From contig NZ_BNAW01000016.1 of assembly GCF_014654205.1 (NCBI RefSeq), positions 62,001 to 126,000 of the forward strand: a stretch of DNA of 64,000 nucleotides. Reading direction: 5' to 3'. The translations under genes and the position numbers were made by a program. Of this stretch, positions 25,321 through 34,178 are shown one piece after another. Under the pieces are notes generated by a model. The model ran no database searches and was not told where the DNA came from. It was given only the letters and a program-made list of their open reading frames with translations. Position 1 is the first letter of the stretch, and each line of letters opens with the position of its first letter. This DNA comes from Amycolatopsis bullii (GTDB lineage: Bacteria; Actinomycetota; Actinomycetes; Mycobacteriales; Pseudonocardiaceae).

Positions 25321-26855
25321 CAGAGCTCCCGCGTGAAGAACGCCGTCAGCGGCTCGACGTGCACCTCTTTGTCCCACTCGTTCTCGAGGTTCTCGGTGAC
25401 GTGGTGGGTGGCGACCAGCTCGCCGCGGCGGTAGTGCCGGACGATCGGGTGCAGGTAGTGGCCTTCGCCGTGGTCGTTGGCCTTGTCCTGGGCGGCGCGG
25501 GCGACGAAGTCGAAGGGGTCGACCTTGTCGTGGTCGGGGCCGTAGTCGAGGGTGACGACGTAGGCGTCGGCCGGCGGGTCTTCGAGGACCCGGTCGACCG
25601 GCACCTCTTCGAGGTAGCGGGCGGTGTCGCCGTCCACGACCACGACGTCGGCGAGGAAGCCGAACTGCTGGTACAGCGCGGAAGTCCGGTTGATCCGGGT
25701 GATGACGGCGTCGGTCAGCGCGTCCGGTTTCGCGGGCAGTTCGGTGTGCGGCCACGGGACGTCGTGGTGGCGCTCGTTGAGCACCTTCGCGAGCGCGCGG
25801 ACGCCGTAGCGGAAGCCGTGGATGAAGGCGCTGGTGGCCTTCTTGAAGTCGCGGACCTGCGTGATCGTGCCGGCGAAGTAGAGGCCGGGCACGTTGACCG
25901 ACTCCCAGCTCGAGGTCTGCGCCGGGAACCGGTCGTCGATCGTGAGTTCGGGGCGGCAGTCCTCGTCGAACAGCGAGGCGTCGAACCGGAAGCCGGTGCA
26001 GCCGATCACGCGGTCGTAGCGGATTTCCTTGATGACTTCGTCGGCGCGGGCGAAGGCGAACTTGACGTGGTAGCCGTCGGCGTCCTTGCGGACTTCGCGG
26101 ACGTCGCCGTCGAGGATCGCGTGCTGCAGCTTGAGCTGGTACATGTCGAGGATGCCCGCGTTGTAGGCGCGGAGGTGGCCGACGAAGTGCGTGCGCCAGG
26201 CCAGCTTCACCGGCCGCGGGCCGCCGACGTGCACGACCGCGGCGGTTTCGATCAGGTTGTCCGCGGTCTCGAAGGCGGAGTTTCCCTTGCCGAGCACGAG
26301 GACGCGCTGGCCGGTGAAGTGCTCCGGGTCGACGTCGACGTCCACGTACTGGTCGATCAGCTCGACGCCGGGGAACTGCGGGATGTACGGCCGAGTGACA
26401 CCGGTGGCCATGATCAGCCGGTTCGCCCTGAACTCGGCGTCACCGGCGGTGAGCACGAAAGTTTCGCCGTCGCGGCGGATGCGCGTCACCCGGGTGTTGT
26501 AGCGGATGTTGACCTGGTGCTTCGCGGCGTAGTCGGCGACATAGCGCAGGAAGTCCGGTGCGTCCGGGAAGAGTTTTTCGCTGTAGTCGGTGAAGAGGAC
26601 CGGGTCGTCGTCGCCGTCGGCGAGGATCGAGTTCCAGTCCATCCGCATGCGCAGCTCCGGGTCGGCGTACCCGGTGTGCTTCTTGTTGATGGAGATGAGG
26701 GTCCGGTGCCGCGGGAAGGTCTCGAAGAAGTGCCCGGGCGCGGACCCGGCCTCCAGCACGAGGTACCGGTGCCCGGCGTGGCCGAGGTGCTGCCCCAGCT
26801 GCAACCCGGCCGGCCCGGCCCCGACGACCAGATAATCGAGCACTTCCTCCGCCAC
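25320..26855 (-). CDS. FOXRED2/ERFAD-like FAD-dependent oxidoreductase
   Basis: The 511-residue flavoprotein has an FAD Rossmann motif G12-A-G-P-A-G17 and a second dinucleotide motif VLVLGKGNSAFETADN. The stretches HTGYADPELRMRMDWNSIL and HFVGHLRAYNAGILDMYQL are distinctive of the FOXRED2 family, whose animal member acts in the endoplasmic reticulum. Bacterial members are uncharacterised monooxygenase- or reductase-like enzymes. Start is GTG 26855 behind an AGGAGG site (26861-26866), so this is the operon's first gene. The other three are the FMN oxidase, P450-like protein and antiporter. A hairpin just upstream (26869-26902) separates it from the aldo-keto reductase. Confidence 0.87.
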   Translation of the reverse strand: MAEEVLDYLVVGAGPAGLQLGQHLGHAGHRYLVLEAGSAPGHFFETFPRHRTLISINKKHTGYADPELRMRMDWNSILADGDDDPVLFTDYSEKLFPDAPDFLRYVADYAAKHQVNIRYNTRVTRIRRDGETFVLTAGDAEFRANRLIMATGVTRPYIPQFPGVELIDQYVDVDVDPEHFTGQRVLVLGKGNSAFETADNLIETAAVVHVGGPRPVKLAWRTHFVGHLRAYNAGILDMYQLKLQHAILDGDVREVRKDADGYHVKFAFARADEVIKEIRYDRVIGCTGFRFDASLFDEDCRPELTIDDRFPAQTSSWESVNVPGLYFAGTITQVRDFKKATSAFIHGFRYGVRALAKVLNERHHDVPWPHTELPAKPDALTDAVITRINRTSALYQQFGFLADVVVVDGDTARYLEEVPVDRVLEDPPADAYVVTLDYGPDHDKVDPFDFVARAAQDKANDHGEGHYLHPIVRHYRRGELVATHHVTENLENEWDKEVHVEPLTAFFTREL

Positions 26856-26868
26856 GACGACCTCCTGG

Positions 26869-26902
26869 GGCTCGGCACCGATCGCATGATCGGCGCCGAG
26901 CC
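26869..26902 (-). terminator. Hairpin downstream of the aldo-keto reductase
   Basis: GGCTCGGC (26869-26876) pairs with GCCGAGCC (26895-26902), extended by CCGATC/GATCGG with a single mismatch, around a 4-nt loop. It follows the aldo-keto reductase gene and precedes the FOXRED2-like gene, both read leftward, so it likely ends the MerR/reductase transcript. Confidence 0.6.
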
Positions 26903-26937
26903 TGCTCCGGAGATCTCAGAAAAGCCTCAGAAGAAAG

Positions 26938-27911
<974 letters not shown>

Positions 27912-27915
<4 letters not shown>

Positions 27916-28313
27916 GCGGAAATCTCCTCCATACCGGGTTCCACGCCGAGCACGTTGCGCTCGACCTGGGCGTAGTTCTCGATCTTGTAGTCGAGGATGT
28001 CGAGACAGCCCTGCAGCTCGGCGATCCGCTCGGCGACCGACCGGCGCTGTTCCACCAGCAGGGCCTTGCGGCGGCCCGCGCTCGCGACGCCGTGGCGGCG
28101 CAGCGACGCGTACTCGCGCATGCTCTTGATGGGCATCCCGGTGGTGCGCAGCTTGGTCAGGAAACCGAGCCAGTTGAGGTCGTCGTCGGAATAGGCCCGG
28201 CGGCCCGCGGCGTCCCGCGCGGGCGGGTCGAGCAGATTGATGCGCTCGTAGTACCGGAGGGTGTCGATGGACAGTCCGCTACGTCGCGCGGCTTCCGCTA
28301 TCGAGTAGCTCAT
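27912..28313 (-). CDS. MerR family regulator of the aldo-keto reductase
   Basis: The 133-residue MerR protein has an HTH (SIAEAARRSGLSIDTLRYYE, then YSDDDLNWLGFLTKLRTTGM, residues 3-60) and a C-terminal coiled-coil helix (LLVEQRRSVAERIAELQGCL) ending near residue 115. There is a single cysteine, C107-like in ELQGCLDILD, so a metal clamp is unlikely. It is autoregulated from a typical MerR promoter 15 bp upstream and is translationally coupled to the aldo-keto reductase. This matches the common actinobacterial MerR/AKR pair that responds to electrophiles. Confidence 0.9.
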
Positions 28314-28320
28314 GCGCCCT

Positions 28321-28351
28321 ACGCTACGACCTGGAGTGCACTCCAGGTCAA
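28321..28351 (-). promoter_or_regulatory. MerR-type promoter with 19-bp spacer and 22-bp perfect palindrome
   Basis: Reading leftward, TTGACC (28351-28346) is separated by exactly 19 bp from TAGCGT (28326-28321). The spacer region is covered by a perfect 22-bp palindrome (28328-28349) made of GACCTGGAGTG and its complement. Over-long spacers that are re-aligned by the bound activator are the hallmark of MerR control. The site is 8 bp upstream of the MerR start, giving a short or leaderless-like 5' end. Confidence 0.85.
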
Positions 28352-28397
28352 ATCCTCGCCCTGGCCTTCCGTAACACTGTTCCGATACGCTGGGTGC

Positions 28398-29015
28398 ATG
28401 GCGCGACCACGCACGCACGACGAAGCGCTCCGGCTCAAGCTGCTCGACCGGGCCGGCGAACTCCTCGCGGCCGACGGGCCGAAGGCGCTTTCCCTGCGCA
28501 AGCTGGCCGCCGACGCCGGGACGTCGACCACCGCCGTGTACTCGCTCTTCGGCAGCAAACCCGACCTGGTGAACGCCCTCTACACCGAGGGCTTCCGCCG
28601 CTTCGGCGCCCGGATGGCCGGGACGCCGCTGACCGGCGACCCCGTCGAGGACCTCGTCGCGCTCGGCAGCGCCTACCGCACGAGCGCGCTGGCCGACCCG
28701 AACCTCTACGGGATCATGTTCACCAAGTCGGTGCCCGGGTTCGAGCCGAACGAAGACGCCGAGAAGCTCGCCCGCGAAACGCTCAAGCCGCTGGAGCGGA
28801 TCATCCGCCAGGCGATCGCCGACGGCGTCTTCGTCGACGTCCCGCCGGAGACCGTCGCGGTCGGCTGCTGGGCCATCGTGCACGGCCTGGTGTCCCTGGA
28901 GCTGACCGGCAACCTGCCGGAGGAGTTCGACGTCACGAGCGCCTACGAAGCGGCCCTGCGCGCGAACGCCTCCGGCTGGCTGCGGCCTCAGATCAGCGGC
29001 AGCGACCCGTCGTAG
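28398..29015 (+). CDS. TetR family transcriptional regulator
   Basis: The 205-residue regulator has an N-terminal HTH (LLDRAGELLAADGPKALSLR, then KLAADAGTSTTAVYSLFGSK, residues 14-55) and a helical ligand domain with a FTKSVPGF-type TetR_C stretch near 110. The ATG at 28398 is close to GTAACACTGTT (28371-28381), a probable operator half and a sequence also present upstream of the membrane-protein gene at 16687. It diverges from the MerR/AKR pair with 84 bp between starts. Its 3' end runs into the decayed sigma-factor remnant on the other strand. Confidence 0.9.
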   Translation: MARPRTHDEALRLKLLDRAGELLAADGPKALSLRKLAADAGTSTTAVYSLFGSKPDLVNALYTEGFRRFGARMAGTPLTGDPVEDLVALGSAYRTSALADPNLYGIMFTKSVPGFEPNEDAEKLARETLKPLERIIRQAIADGVFVDVPPETVAVGCWAIVHGLVSLELTGNLPEEFDVTSAYEAALRANASGWLRPQISGSDPS

Positions 29016-29150
29016 ACGACCGCGCCCTTCGCGTCCGACGCCGGTCAGCCGGTAGGCGTGGTTCCAGACCGCCTCCGCGTGGCGTTCGAAGAGCTCGCTG
29101 AACGCCGCGTAGTCGCCTTCGGCTGCCCTGTCCCACCGTGCTTGATCATC
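28988..29150 (-). pseudogene. Remnant of an ECF sigma factor gene
   Basis: On the minus strand, residues encoded from 29150 to about 29041 read DDQARWDRAAEGDYAAFSEL followed by FERHAEAVWNHAYRLTG. That is the unmistakable start of sigma-70 region 2 of an ECF factor. Homology stops abruptly at 29041; the rest of region 2 and all of region 4 are absent. In another frame the following bases give a short tail ending at TGA 28988-28990 (VVYDGSLPLI), perhaps the end of a neighbouring deleted gene. No convincing start codon precedes it. It is a deletion relic. Confidence 0.65.
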
Positions 29151-29960
29151 CGGTGCCGGCTCGACCTTCGGGCTCGATCGCGAACTGCGTGCCTTCGAAG
29201 TCGAGCTCTTCGTACTCCCCGCCCTCGAAGCACGCCTCGTCATCGAAGACCGCGTGGAAGAAGGTCAGTTTTCCGGTCGACCGGATGTCCGCGAACCGGG
29301 CAATCCACCGGAACCTCGCCCACGAGAACACCGCACCACCGGTGAACGACGAGCCGTCGAAGTTCGCGAGCGCCGAGAACTCCGCTTCGAAGAACCAGCT
29401 CCTCGCCGCGAACATCGCGGTGACGTGAGTTGCACCGAGGAATCGCGCGTAGCTGAAAACCGCCGCGGCGATCTCAGCGTCTTCGAGTACGAAGTCGACC
29501 AGCGTCGCGTGCTGGAGGTCCAGGGAGACGTCCGGCCAGAAGCGTTCGTCGTCTCGGCGCAGATGCGTGGCGAGTATCTGTTGCGCGGCCAGCCTGACCT
29601 GCAGCTCCGCCGGCCGAGCCGCACCGGGGCCTTCTCGCTGCCCAGCTGCTCGACGGCCTTCGTGTACAGCTCGGTGACCCGCCGCTCCGCCAGGTCCAGG
29701 GTCGTCTCGGCCAGCTGCAGCTCCAGCGTGCGCTGGCGGCGCGTCGCGAGCCACAGCGCGAACACGCCACCCGCGCCCGCGCCGATGCCGAACGCCGTCT
29801 TGACCGCGTCGATCCGGACCGGCGCCTCCGGCCGCCCGGACCAGGCCAGGAACAGCCAGAGCAGCCCTCCGGTGAAGGCCGCGACCGCGACCGCGGTCAC
29901 GGTGATCCACCGCCACTTCAGGACCGGCACCGGCTCAGACGGCGCCGTACTGGCGGTCAC
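29146..29960 (-). pseudogene. Frameshifted pentapeptide-repeat membrane protein
   Basis: Two frames together recover a common actinobacterial protein. The 5' part (from GTG 29960) encodes MTASTAPSEPVPVLKW, a two-helix membrane region, and LELQLAETTLDLAERRVTEL...KAVEQLGSEKAPVRLG. At about 29616 the frame shifts, and homology resumes as ELQVRLAAQQILATHLR followed by pentapeptide-like repeats (VFSYARFLGA, AEFSALANFD, AVFSWARF) to the TGA near 29146. The usual 45-50 residues between the halves (LYALERLAQD-type region) are missing, so an internal deletion created the frameshift. It overlaps the upp 3' end by 26 bp. Confidence 0.75.
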
Positions 29961-30558
29961 CCGCGTCGCCGAGGCCCGGGACGATGAAGCCCGAGTCGTT
30001 GAGGCGCTCGTCGATGCTCGCCGTGACCACCCGGACCGGCAGGCCGGTCTTCTCCAGGTGTGCCAGGCCTTCGGGGGCCGCGAGCGCGCAGATCGCCGTG
30101 ACGTCGTCGGCCCCGCGGTCGGTGAGCAGGCGGATCGTGTACTCCATCGAGCCGCCGGTGGCGAGCATCGGGTCGAGCACCAGCACCGGCCGGTCGGCGA
30201 GCGATTCCGGGAGCGACTCGAGGTACGGCGTCGGCTTGAGCGTCTCCTCGTCGCGCGCCAGGCCGACGAAACCCATCTGCGCGTCCGGGATCAGCTTGTG
30301 CGCCTGGTCGGCCATGCCCAGCCCGGCCCGCAGGACCGGCACCAGCAGCGGCGGCTTCGCCAGCTTGTAGCCATCGGTGCGGGCCACCGGCGTGTGGATC
30401 TTCTCGATCTTCACCGGCACGGTGCGCGTGGCTTCGTAGACCAGCATGACGGTCAGCTCGTGCAGCGCGGCCCGGAACGCGGCGCTGTCGGTGCGTGCGT
30501 CGCGCATCGTGGAGAGCCGGGCCTTCGCGAGGGGGTGGTCGACGACGTGCACATCCAT
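29935..30558 (-). CDS. upp: Uracil phosphoribosyltransferase
   Basis: The 207-residue enzyme makes UMP from uracil and PRPP. The PRPP loop D129-P-M-L-A-T-G-G-S137, the stretch LLVPVLRAGLGMADQ (71-85), and the C-terminal uracil site GFIVPGLGDAGDRQYG are all present. The ATG at 30558 gives a full-length protein; longer frames upstream are the antisense of other genes. It lies 5 bp after the phosphatase-like gene in the same direction. Together with deoA, cdd and the BMP-type transporter in this window it forms the pyrimidine salvage route. Confidence 0.96.
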   Translation of the reverse strand: MDVHVVDHPLAKARLSTMRDARTDSAAFRAALHELTVMLVYEATRTVPVKIEKIHTPVARTDGYKLAKPPLLVPVLRAGLGMADQAHKLIPDAQMGFVGLARDEETLKPTPYLESLPESLADRPVLVLDPMLATGGSMEYTIRLLTDRGADDVTAICALAAPEGLAHLEKTGLPVRVVTASIDERLNDSGFIVPGLGDAGDRQYGAV

Positions 30559-30563
30559 GCGGG

Positions 30564-30986
30564 TCAATCTAGCTGTTCGGCGAAGCTCTTCACCCAGCCG
30601 CGCTGCCAGGGCGTTTCGACGGCTCGTTCGTGGTAGTGCTGTCTCGTCCAGGCGACGGCTTCCTCGGCGGGGACGCCGGAGAGGACCGCCAGGCAGGCCA
30701 TCACCGTGCCGGTCCTTCCCGCACCGCCGTAGCAGGCGACTTCGACCTTCTCCGTCTTCGCCCGTTCGTGGAGCGCTTTGATCTTTTCGCGGGCGTCGGC
30801 AGGCCGGGTGGGCAGCAGGAAGTCGGGCCAGGTGACCCACTCGTGCGGCCAGGAGATGCCCCCGCCGTGCTTGCGCCGCAGCCGGCCCGTGCCCAGGTAG
30901 AGCCCGAAATCCGGCTCGGGTCCGTCGGGGCGGGGGCGCCGCAGCCCACGTCCGTCAACGCGGGTGCCGTCCGGAAACTCGACCAT
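30564..30986 (-). CDS. Small protein-tyrosine phosphatase-like protein
   Basis: The 140-residue protein has the cysteine-phosphatase P-loop C85-Y-G-G-A-G-R91-T, matching C-x5-R-S/T, within VEVACYGGAGRTGTVMACL. A possible general acid is D55 in WPDFLLP. It is short, so it is a minimal dual-specificity/tyrosine phosphatase domain. It could act on phosphotyrosine proteins, RNA caps or inositol phosphates. The start ATG 30986 diverges by 61 bp from the DUF1707 gene. The 5-bp gap to upp indicates an operon, but no functional link is obvious. Confidence 0.83.
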   Translation of the reverse strand: MVEFPDGTRVDGRGLRRPRPDGPEPDFGLYLGTGRLRRKHGGGISWPHEWVTWPDFLLPTRPADAREKIKALHERAKTEKVEVACYGGAGRTGTVMACLAVLSGVPAEEAVAWTRQHYHERAVETPWQRGWVKSFAEQLD

Positions 30987-31047
30987 GGGCTCAGTGTCCT
31001 CCAGAAGATGGACACGCAGAGTGGTTTTCGCCGATAAGCTGCGCCGG

Positions 31048-31686
31048 GTGAGCGAACTGACGCCCGACCAGATGCGGGCTTCCGACGCGGACCGTGAACG
31101 CGTCGCCCAGGTGCTGCACAACGCCCTCGCGGAGGGGCGGATCACGGTGAACGAGCTGGAAGAGCGGCTCACCACGGTCTACGCGGCGAAGACGCTCGGC
31201 GAGCTGAAGCCGGTGACGGCGGACCTGCCGTCCGCCGCCGCGACCCTCGAACCGGCGCCGACGCGGGCCCTGGGCCACCCGGACCAGCGCATCGGCGGCC
31301 ACCCGGGCTCGCCGGTGTCGATCGGCGTGCTGTCGGGCGCGGTCCGCAAGGGCAGCTGGGTCCTGCCCCCGCAGCACAACAGCTTCGCATTCTGGGGCGG
31401 CGCGGAGATCGACCTGCGGCAGGCCCGCTTCGCGGACAGGCACTGCACGATCACCGCGGTGGCGATCATGGGCGGCATCACGATCACCGTCCCGGACGAC
31501 GTCAACGTGGACGTCACCGGCCTCGGCCTGATGGGCGGGTTCACGCTGGAGGACAAGTCGGGCGCACCGCCTGCTCCGCCGACCGCTCCGACGGTGAAGA
31601 TCAACGGGCTGGCGTTCTGGGGTGGCGTCGTCGTGTACCGGAAGCCGGCGAAGCGGGCGGAGCCGCCGCAGATCGAGGGGGCCTGA
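31048..31686 (+). CDS. DUF1707 protein with LiaF-like C-terminal domain
   Basis: The 212-residue protein begins with a DUF1707 domain (about residues 8-60), containing MRASDADRERVAQVLHNAL and GRITVNELEERL. A variable Pro/Ala linker follows. The C-terminal half (FAFWGGAEIDLRQARF, then VAIMGGITITVPDDVNVDV, then GLAFWGGVVVYRK) is the beta-helical domain seen in LiaF/VraT-type cell-wall stress proteins. No transmembrane helix is apparent, so it is cytoplasmic or membrane-peripheral. Such proteins are abundant in actinobacteria and may modulate envelope stress. GTG 31048 is taken as start. Confidence 0.87.
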   Translation: MSELTPDQMRASDADRERVAQVLHNALAEGRITVNELEERLTTVYAAKTLGELKPVTADLPSAAATLEPAPTRALGHPDQRIGGHPGSPVSIGVLSGAVRKGSWVLPPQHNSFAFWGGAEIDLRQARFADRHCTITAVAIMGGITITVPDDVNVDVTGLGLMGGFTLEDKSGAPPAPPTAPTVKINGLAFWGGVVVYRKPAKRAEPPQIEGA

Positions 31687-31691
31687 CCACG

Positions 31692-31726
31692 GGTTTGTGA
31701 CGCGTTCGGCACCCAGCGTCACAACC
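31692..31726 (+). terminator. Hairpin downstream of the DUF1707 gene
   Basis: GGTTTGTGACGC (31692-31703) pairs with GCGTCACAACC (31716-31726) with one bulged T and a 12-nt loop. It follows the stop at 31686 by 5 bp. The GTGACGC/GCGTCAC core could alternatively be an operator for deoC, which starts at 31771. Confidence 0.55.
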
Positions 31727-31770
31727 AACGGGGGCTCGCAGTGTCGGACCCGCCGCCTAGACTCAGGCGC

Positions 31771-32745
31771 ATGACAGCCACGACCAGCACGCCAGCGGCG
31801 CCGGCCACCCCGGCACCGCTGGTGGACGCGACTCGCGACGACGCGAGCCTGCGCCGCTTCCTGCTCGGGCTGCCCGGTGTCGACCAGGTCGGCGTCGAGC
31901 AGCGCGCGGCGGGCCTCGGCACGCGCAGCATCAAGAAGGACGCCAAGCGGTGGGCCATCGACACCGCCATCTCCATGGTCGACCTGACCACCTTGGAGGG
32001 CGCCGACACCCGGGGCAAGGTCCGCGCGCTGGCCGCGAAGGCCGTGCGGCCGGATCCCGAACGCCAGGGCACCCCGCGCGTCGCCGCCGTCTGCGTCTAC
32101 CCCGACCTGGTCGCCACGGCCGTCGAAGCGCTCAAGGGCAGTGGGGTGCACGTCGCGAGCGTCGCCACCGGCTTCCCCGCCGGGCGCACTTCGCGGGACA
32201 TCAAGCTGGCCGACACGAAGATCGCCGTCGAGGCCGGTGCGCACGAAGTCGACATGGTGATCGATCGCGGCGCCTTCCTCGAGGGCCGCTACATGGACGT
32301 CTTCGAAGAGATCCAGGCCGTCAAAGCCGCCTGCGGGGACGCGCACCTGAAGGTCATCCTCGAGACCGGCGAGCTGGCGACCTACGACAACGTGCGGCGC
32401 GCGTCGTGGCTGGCGCTGCTGGCCGGCGGCGACTTCATCAAGACCTCCACCGGCAAGGTCTCCCCCGCCGCGACGCTGCCGGTCACCCACATCATGCTGC
32501 AGGCCGTCCACGACTGGCACGTGCAGACCGGCGAGCTGCGTGGCGTCAAGCCCGCGGGCGGCATCCGGACGACGAAGGACGCGATCAAGTACCTGGTCGC
32601 CGTGCACGAGGTCGCCGGCGAGCAGTGGCTGACCCCGGACCTGTTCCGCTTCGGCGCGTCCAGCCTGCTCAACGACCTGCTGCTGCAGCGCCGCACCCAG
32701 GTGGACGGCCACTACAGCGGACCCGACTACGTGACGGTGGACTGA
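31771..32745 (+). CDS. deoC: Deoxyribose-phosphate aldolase
   Basis: The 324-residue class I aldolase splits 2-deoxyribose-5-phosphate to glyceraldehyde-3-phosphate and acetaldehyde. The Schiff-base lysine is K224 in DFIKTSTGK, and VAAVCVYPDL, then VATGFPAGRTSRDIK and EVDMVIDRGAFL are typical. It is longer than E. coli DeoC, like other actinobacterial members. The TGATG overlap with the aldehyde dehydrogenase gene makes sense: that enzyme could oxidise the released acetaldehyde. It consumes the deoxyribose-1-phosphate produced by deoA after isomerisation. Confidence 0.95.
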   Translation: MTATTSTPAAPATPAPLVDATRDDASLRRFLLGLPGVDQVGVEQRAAGLGTRSIKKDAKRWAIDTAISMVDLTTLEGADTRGKVRALAAKAVRPDPERQGTPRVAAVCVYPDLVATAVEALKGSGVHVASVATGFPAGRTSRDIKLADTKIAVEAGAHEVDMVIDRGAFLEGRYMDVFEEIQAVKAACGDAHLKVILETGELATYDNVRRASWLALLAGGDFIKTSTGKVSPAATLPVTHIMLQAVHDWHVQTGELRGVKPAGGIRTTKDAIKYLVAVHEVAGEQWLTPDLFRFGASSLLNDLLLQRRTQVDGHYSGPDYVTVD

Positions 32746-34178
32746 TGCCCGTTTTCGAATACGCGCCCGCACCGGAATCCCGGGCCATCGCGAACCTGAA
32801 GGACTCCTACAAGCCGTTCGTCAACGGCGAATTCGTCGACGGCTCCGGTGAGCCGCTCAAGACGATCAACCCGGCCACCGAGGAGGTCCTGGCCGAGGTC
32901 GGCACCGCGTCGAAGTCCGATGTGGACGTGGCGGTGAAGGCCGCGCGCAAGGCGTACACGAGTGTCTGGTCGAAGATGCCGGGCACCGAGCGCGCGAAGT
33001 ACCTCTTCCGCATCGCGCGGCTGATCCAGGAGCGTTCGCGCGAGCTCGCCGTGCTGGAGAGCCTGGACAACGGCAAGCCGATCAAGGAGTCCCGCGACTC
33101 CGACGTCCCGACGGCGGCCGCGCACTTCTTCTACCACGCGGGCTGGGCCGACAAGCTGGAGTACGCGGGGTACGGGCCTTCGCCGAAGCCCCTCGGCGTC
33201 GCGGGCCAGATCATCCCGTGGAACTTCCCGCTGCTGATGCTGGCCTGGAAGATCGCCCCCGCGCTGGCCACCGGCAACACCGTGGTCCTCAAGCCGGCCG
33301 AGACGACGCCGCTGACCGCGCTCGTCTTCGCCGAGATCTGCCAGCAGGCCGAACTGCCGCCGGGCGTGGTGAACATCCTCCCGGGCGCGGGCGGCATCGG
33401 CGCGTCCATCGTGGAGCACGCCGACATCGACAAGATCGCCTTCACCGGCTCCACCGAGGTCGGCAAGGCGATCCAGCGCCAGGTCGCGGGCACGCCGAAG
33501 AAGCTGACCCTCGAGCTGGGCGGCAAGGCGGCGAACATCGTGTTCGAGGACGCCCCGCTGGACCAGGCGATCGAGGGCATCGTCAACGGCATCTTCTTCA
33601 ACCAGGGGCACGTCTGCTGCGCGGGCTCGCGCCTGCTCGTGCAGGAGTCGATCGCCGAAGAGGTGCTGGAGAAGCTGCGCTACCGCGTCTCGACGCTGCG
33701 CGTCGGCGACCCGCTGGACAAGAACACCGACGTCGGGGCGATCAACTCGGCCGAGCAGCTGGCCAAGATCCGCGGGCTCGTCGAATCCGGTGACGCCGAG
33801 GGCGCGCAGCGCTGGACCAGCCCGTGCCCGGTCCCGGACCGCGGGTTCTTCTTCGCGCCGACGGTGTTCGCGAACGTGCACCAGTCGATGCGGATCGCGC
33901 GTGAGGAGATCTTCGGCCCGGTGCTGTCGGTGCTGACGTTCCGCACGCCGGACGAGGCCGTGGCGAAGGCGAACAACACGCCGTACGGGCTTTCGGCCGG
34001 CATCTGGACCGAAAAGGGCTCCCGGATCCTGTGGATGGCGAACCAGCTGCGCGCCGGCGTGGTCTGGGCCAACACCTTCAACCGCTTCGACCCCGCCGCC
34101 CCGTTCGGCGGCTACCAGGAATCCGGCTTCGGGCGCGAAGGCGGCCGCACCGGGCTGGAGGCGTACCTCAATGTCTGA
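32745..34178 (+). CDS. NAD(P)-dependent aldehyde dehydrogenase
   Basis: The 477-residue enzyme has the complete ALDH set: PWNFPLL (near 158), the cofactor loop FTGSTEVGK (near 230), general base E in LELGGKAANIV (near 257), and catalytic C291 in NQGHVCCAGSR. The reading EIFGPVLSVL and the C-terminal PFGGYQESGFGREGG are typical. It oxidises aldehydes, here most likely acetaldehyde from DeoC. It overlaps deoC by 1 bp and the downstream half-length dehydrogenase by 8 bp. See that entry: the two genes together match the layout of single-chain ALDH16. Confidence 0.94.
   Translation: MPVFEYAPAPESRAIANLKDSYKPFVNGEFVDGSGEPLKTINPATEEVLAEVGTASKSDVDVAVKAARKAYTSVWSKMPGTERAKYLFRIARLIQERSRELAVLESLDNGKPIKESRDSDVPTAAAHFFYHAGWADKLEYAGYGPSPKPLGVAGQIIPWNFPLLMLAWKIAPALATGNTVVLKPAETTPLTALVFAEICQQAELPPGVVNILPGAGGIGASIVEHADIDKIAFTGSTEVGKAIQRQVAGTPKKLTLELGGKAANIVFEDAPLDQAIEGIVNGIFFNQGHVCCAGSRLLVQESIAEEVLEKLRYRVSTLRVGDPLDKNTDVGAINSAEQLAKIRGLVESGDAEGAQRWTSPCPVPDRGFFFAPTVFANVHQSMRIAREEIFGPVLSVLTFRTPDEAVAKANNTPYGLSAGIWTEKGSRILWMANQLRAGVVWANTFNRFDPAAPFGGYQESGFGREGGRTGLEAYLNV

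Noticed and set aside
28988..29150. Intact sigma factor
   Set aside because: Region 2 ends after 37 residues, with no in-frame region 4 and no start codon.
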